The notes under the pieces are model-generated. The model was given only the letters and a program-made list of their open reading frames with translations, did not search any database and was not told where the DNA came from. From Candidatus Eiseniibacteriota bacterium (GTDB lineage: Bacteria; Eisenbacteria; RBG-16-71-46), in contig VBOS01000218.1 of the NCBI GenBank assembly GCA_005893185.1, forward strand, positions 1-7,626: a DNA stretch of 7,626 nt. The letters run 5' to 3'. This document shows positions 6,393 to 7,626 of the stretch, piece by piece (within the stretch, counting starts at the first letter, position 1; the number at the start of each line of letters is the position of its first letter). A program made the translations under genes and the position numbers.

Positions 6393-7070
6393 CTACGGGC
6401 ACTTCGGGCCGTTCACCGGATCCTTGGGCGGCGGGCAGCTCAGGCTCGACCCCAGAGCGAAATACACAGTCAGCCACCGCGCGAGATCCGTGGCACCCAC
6501 CGCCCCGTCGCAGAGATAGTCGGCCCGCACCGGGTTGCTGCCACAGAAATACGCGCTCAACCACGCCGCCAGGTCTTCGGCGCCGACACCGCTGCCATCG
6601 GGATTGTTGACGAGGTCGAAGGTCGGAGCGCTGAGGGAGCACAGGAAAACGCCGTCAGCGAAAATCTGCACGCAACGCGGAGGCTGGCCCCCGCAGCCGA
6701 GCCCGGACCGGCTCTTGCCGATGACCCTGAAACAGGCCTTGCCGCCGAGATCGGTCAGCTTTCGCACAGTCTGCGAGACGCAGTCCACGATGACGTCCGG
6801 GTCGAGCTGGTCGATGCAGAGCTGAATGTCGCATCCGCTGAAATCGAGTACGACCGAGGAGTTCTCGATCGGGACGTTGTTGAAATCGCGAACGATGATG
6901 CAGAACTCGCCTCTCGCATCTCCCACGGTCCCGTCGTGGCCGACGACGTAGATCCATCCCTGCGGCGGACACTCCGAATTTGCCGGGTCGGGAATTTGCG
7001 CCGCGGATGGAACCGGATGAGTGAGGAGCGCAGCCAGTGTGACCGGGACGATAAGCAATCGTTCGAGCAT
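6393..7070 (-). CDS. Exported Cys-rich protein with dockerin-like C-terminal repeats
   Basis: This 225-residue protein has a clear signal peptide (residues 1-25: MLERLLIVP, a hydrophobic stretch, then PSAAQ). The mature part has 13 cysteines (34, 57, 80, 85, 97, 113, 126, 133, 144, 176, 187, 212, 224), which suggests disulfides outside the cytoplasm. Residues about 53-147 look like a beta-sandwich: FCIIVRDFNNVPIENSSVVL resembles Ig-like (Big_1-type) adhesin domains. The C-terminal part has two dockerin-like units. The first, around NNPDGSGVGAEDLAAWLSAY (155-174), has a loop one residue longer than canonical. The second, DYLCDGAVGATDLARWLTVY (184-203), has acidic residues Asp184, Asp188 and Asp195 at calcium-loop positions. 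Such pairs usually bind calcium or a partner protein; no cohesin is visible here. The start is set by GGAGG five bases upstream. The frame stays open upstream to an ATG at 7308-7310, but that overlaps the next gene and hides the signal peptide. The function is unknown. Confidence 0.82.
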   Translation of the reverse strand: MLERLLIVPVTLAALLTHPVPSAAQIPDPANSECPPQGWIYVVGHDGTVGDARGEFCIIVRDFNNVPIENSSVVLDFSGCDIQLCIDQLDPDVIVDCVSQTVRKLTDLGGKACFRVIGKSRSGLGCGGQPPRCVQIFADGVFLCSLSAPTFDLVNNPDGSGVGAEDLAAWLSAYFCGSNPVRADYLCDGAVGATDLARWLTVYFALGSSLSCPPPKDPVNGPKCP

Positions 7071-7075
7071 GACGG

Positions 7076-7080
7076 CCTCC
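7076..7080 (-). promoter_or_regulatory. Shine-Dalgarno site that fixes the start at 7070
   Basis: On the minus strand GGAGG sits five bases before the ATG at 7068-7070. It is the strongest ribosome-binding site in this part of the window and rules out the much longer reading starting at 7310. Confidence 0.75.
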
Positions 7081-7124
7081 AAGGTTGCGGCCGGGGCCTC
7101 GCGGCACCCGCCTGGTCGGCCCGC

Positions 7125-7153
7125 ATTGTATGCCCGCCGGGGTGGAGCGTCGA
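7125..7153 (-). promoter_or_regulatory. Candidate sigma70-type promoter for the dockerin-like gene
   Basis: On the minus strand, TCGACG (7148-7153, 4 of 6 matches to TTGACA) and TACAAT (7125-7130, 5 of 6 matches to TATAAT) are spaced by exactly 17 bases. Transcription would begin near 7118, giving a leader of about 50 bases that contains the GGAGG site. Together with the terminator-like hairpin at 7169-7189, it suggests the dockerin-like gene is transcribed separately from the S41 peptidase gene. Confidence 0.4.
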
Positions 7154-7168
7154 GATCATCTTCAAGAT

Positions 7169-7189
7169 CCCGCCGGAGTGCCGGCCGGG
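7169..7189 (-). terminator. Hairpin terminator candidate after the S41 peptidase gene
   Basis: CCCGCCGG (7169-7176) pairs with CCGGC-C-GGG (7181-7189) to give eight G-C pairs with one bulged base and a 4-base loop. It begins 23 bases past the peptidase stop. On the minus strand it is followed by ATCTTGAAGAT, which is only modestly T-rich and is itself a short palindrome (ATCTT-C-AAGAT, 7158-7168). The position is right for termination; the missing U-tract limits confidence. Confidence 0.4.
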
Positions 7190-7212
7190 TGGCGCGGAGC
7201 GGAAACGTTGCG

Positions 7213-7626
7213 TCAGTGCCGGTCGAGCATGCCACGGATCTCGACCAGCCCGCGCTCGAGCTGGGGGTCCCCCGGCGGATGGGCCTCGAGCGGGAAGCTC
7301 GCCTCCACATCAGGCACTACGCCCTGACCCTCGAGGTCCTGGCCGCCCAGCAACAGATGGTTGAGCGGAACCACGAGGATGTAGTCGCCCCCGGTACCCG
7401 CATAGAACTGCCCGCCCCGAAATGCGCCAGCGGTGGTCGTGCCCACGAGGCGCGCGCGCTTCGATTCCTTCATCTGGAAGGCGATTGCCTCCTTGCCCGA
7501 GCGCGTGCCCTCGTTGATCAGCACGACCATCGGGCCCGCGAAGTATGAATGCGGCGCGAGCGAGTCGGGCCGAACCCCCTGGATCACGCCCGAGCGCCCG
7601 GTGGCGGTCATTTCGGCGTATCCGCG
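7213..7626 (-). CDS. S41-family peptidase, C-terminal part (5' end beyond the window)
   Basis: The last 137 residues of a serine peptidase of the S41 (tail-specific protease, tricorn or IRBP) group are present. The frame runs open through the right edge, so the ATG at 7609-7611 is most likely internal; the residues before it (RGYAE) read as continuing protein. Counting from that Met, MVVLINEG (28-35) is the core strand. GTRSGKE (35-41) carries Ser38 at the catalytic serine position, equivalent to the SAS-E motif of Tsp/CtpA. VGTTTAG (56-62) is the next conserved block. CtpA-type enzymes have GEKTFGKG there, with the catalytic Lys; here that Lys is missing, which fits the tricorn-like subgroup that uses a Ser-His pair. 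PLNHLLLGGQDLEGQGVVPD includes the family's G(V/I)xPD motif. Upstream PDZ and cap domains are outside the window. Most relatives are periplasmic or exported. The hairpin at 7169-7189 probably ends the transcript. Confidence 0.85.
   Translation of the reverse strand, partial: RGYAEMTATGRSGVIQGVRPDSLAPHSYFAGPMVVLINEGTRSGKEAIAFQMKESKRARLVGTTTAGAFRGGQFYAGTGGDYILVVPLNHLLLGGQDLEGQGVVPDVEASFPLEAHPPGDPQLERGLVEIRGMLDRH

Noticed and set aside
7071..7310. Longer start for the dockerin-like gene at 7308-7310
   Set aside because: The extension overlaps the S41 peptidase coding region, is Arg-rich, and precedes an excellent GGAGG-ATG-signal-peptide combination.

Overview
The window is strongly G+C-rich and reads as a chromosomal fragment from an uncultured bacterium of the FCB group, most like Candidatus Eisenbacteria or a close relative. 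That placement is an inference. It rests on high G+C combined with exported proteins that end in T9SS/FlgD-like C-terminal sorting domains, plus a small Cys-rich exported protein with dockerin-like repeats. No rRNA, tRNA, CRISPR array, transposase or integrase was recognised.

Layout, left to right. Bases 1-323 hold no convincing gene, only a weak 36-residue minus-strand candidate and a possible promoter. Bases 324-2369 (+) encode a large exported protein: eight degenerate repeats of about 50-61 residues (probably a beta-propeller), a fibronectin-III-like domain and a C-terminal sorting-like domain. A strong hairpin follows. A gene-poor stretch of about 510 bases (2370-2879) separates it from a convergent minus-strand gene (2880-4037) for an exported alkaline-phosphatase-superfamily phosphoesterase with its own sorting-like tail. 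About 300 bases of divergent intergenic DNA with a small AT-rich palindrome follow. Next is a two-gene plus-strand operon: an Asp/Glu racemase-superfamily enzyme (4336-5070) and a CaiB/BaiF (family III) CoA-transferase (5083-6306). After a short palindrome-rich convergent junction come two minus-strand genes: a 225-residue Cys-rich dockerin-like exported protein (6393-7070) and the C-terminal part of an S41-family peptidase (7213-7626, cut by the right edge).

Functionally there are two themes. Four of the six main genes encode certain or likely exported proteins: the repeat protein, the phosphoesterase, the dockerin-like protein and the S41 peptidase. The two-gene operon is cytoplasmic and probably handles a small carboxylic acid and its CoA ester. 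Its racemase-like enzyme carries Asp where the first catalytic Cys of aspartate racemases normally sits but keeps the second Cys, so it may not be a racemase. That substitution, the eightfold repeat protein and the phosphoesterase-sorting-domain fusion are the points most worth following up. I saw no clear sign of an undescribed multi-gene defence or mobile system.
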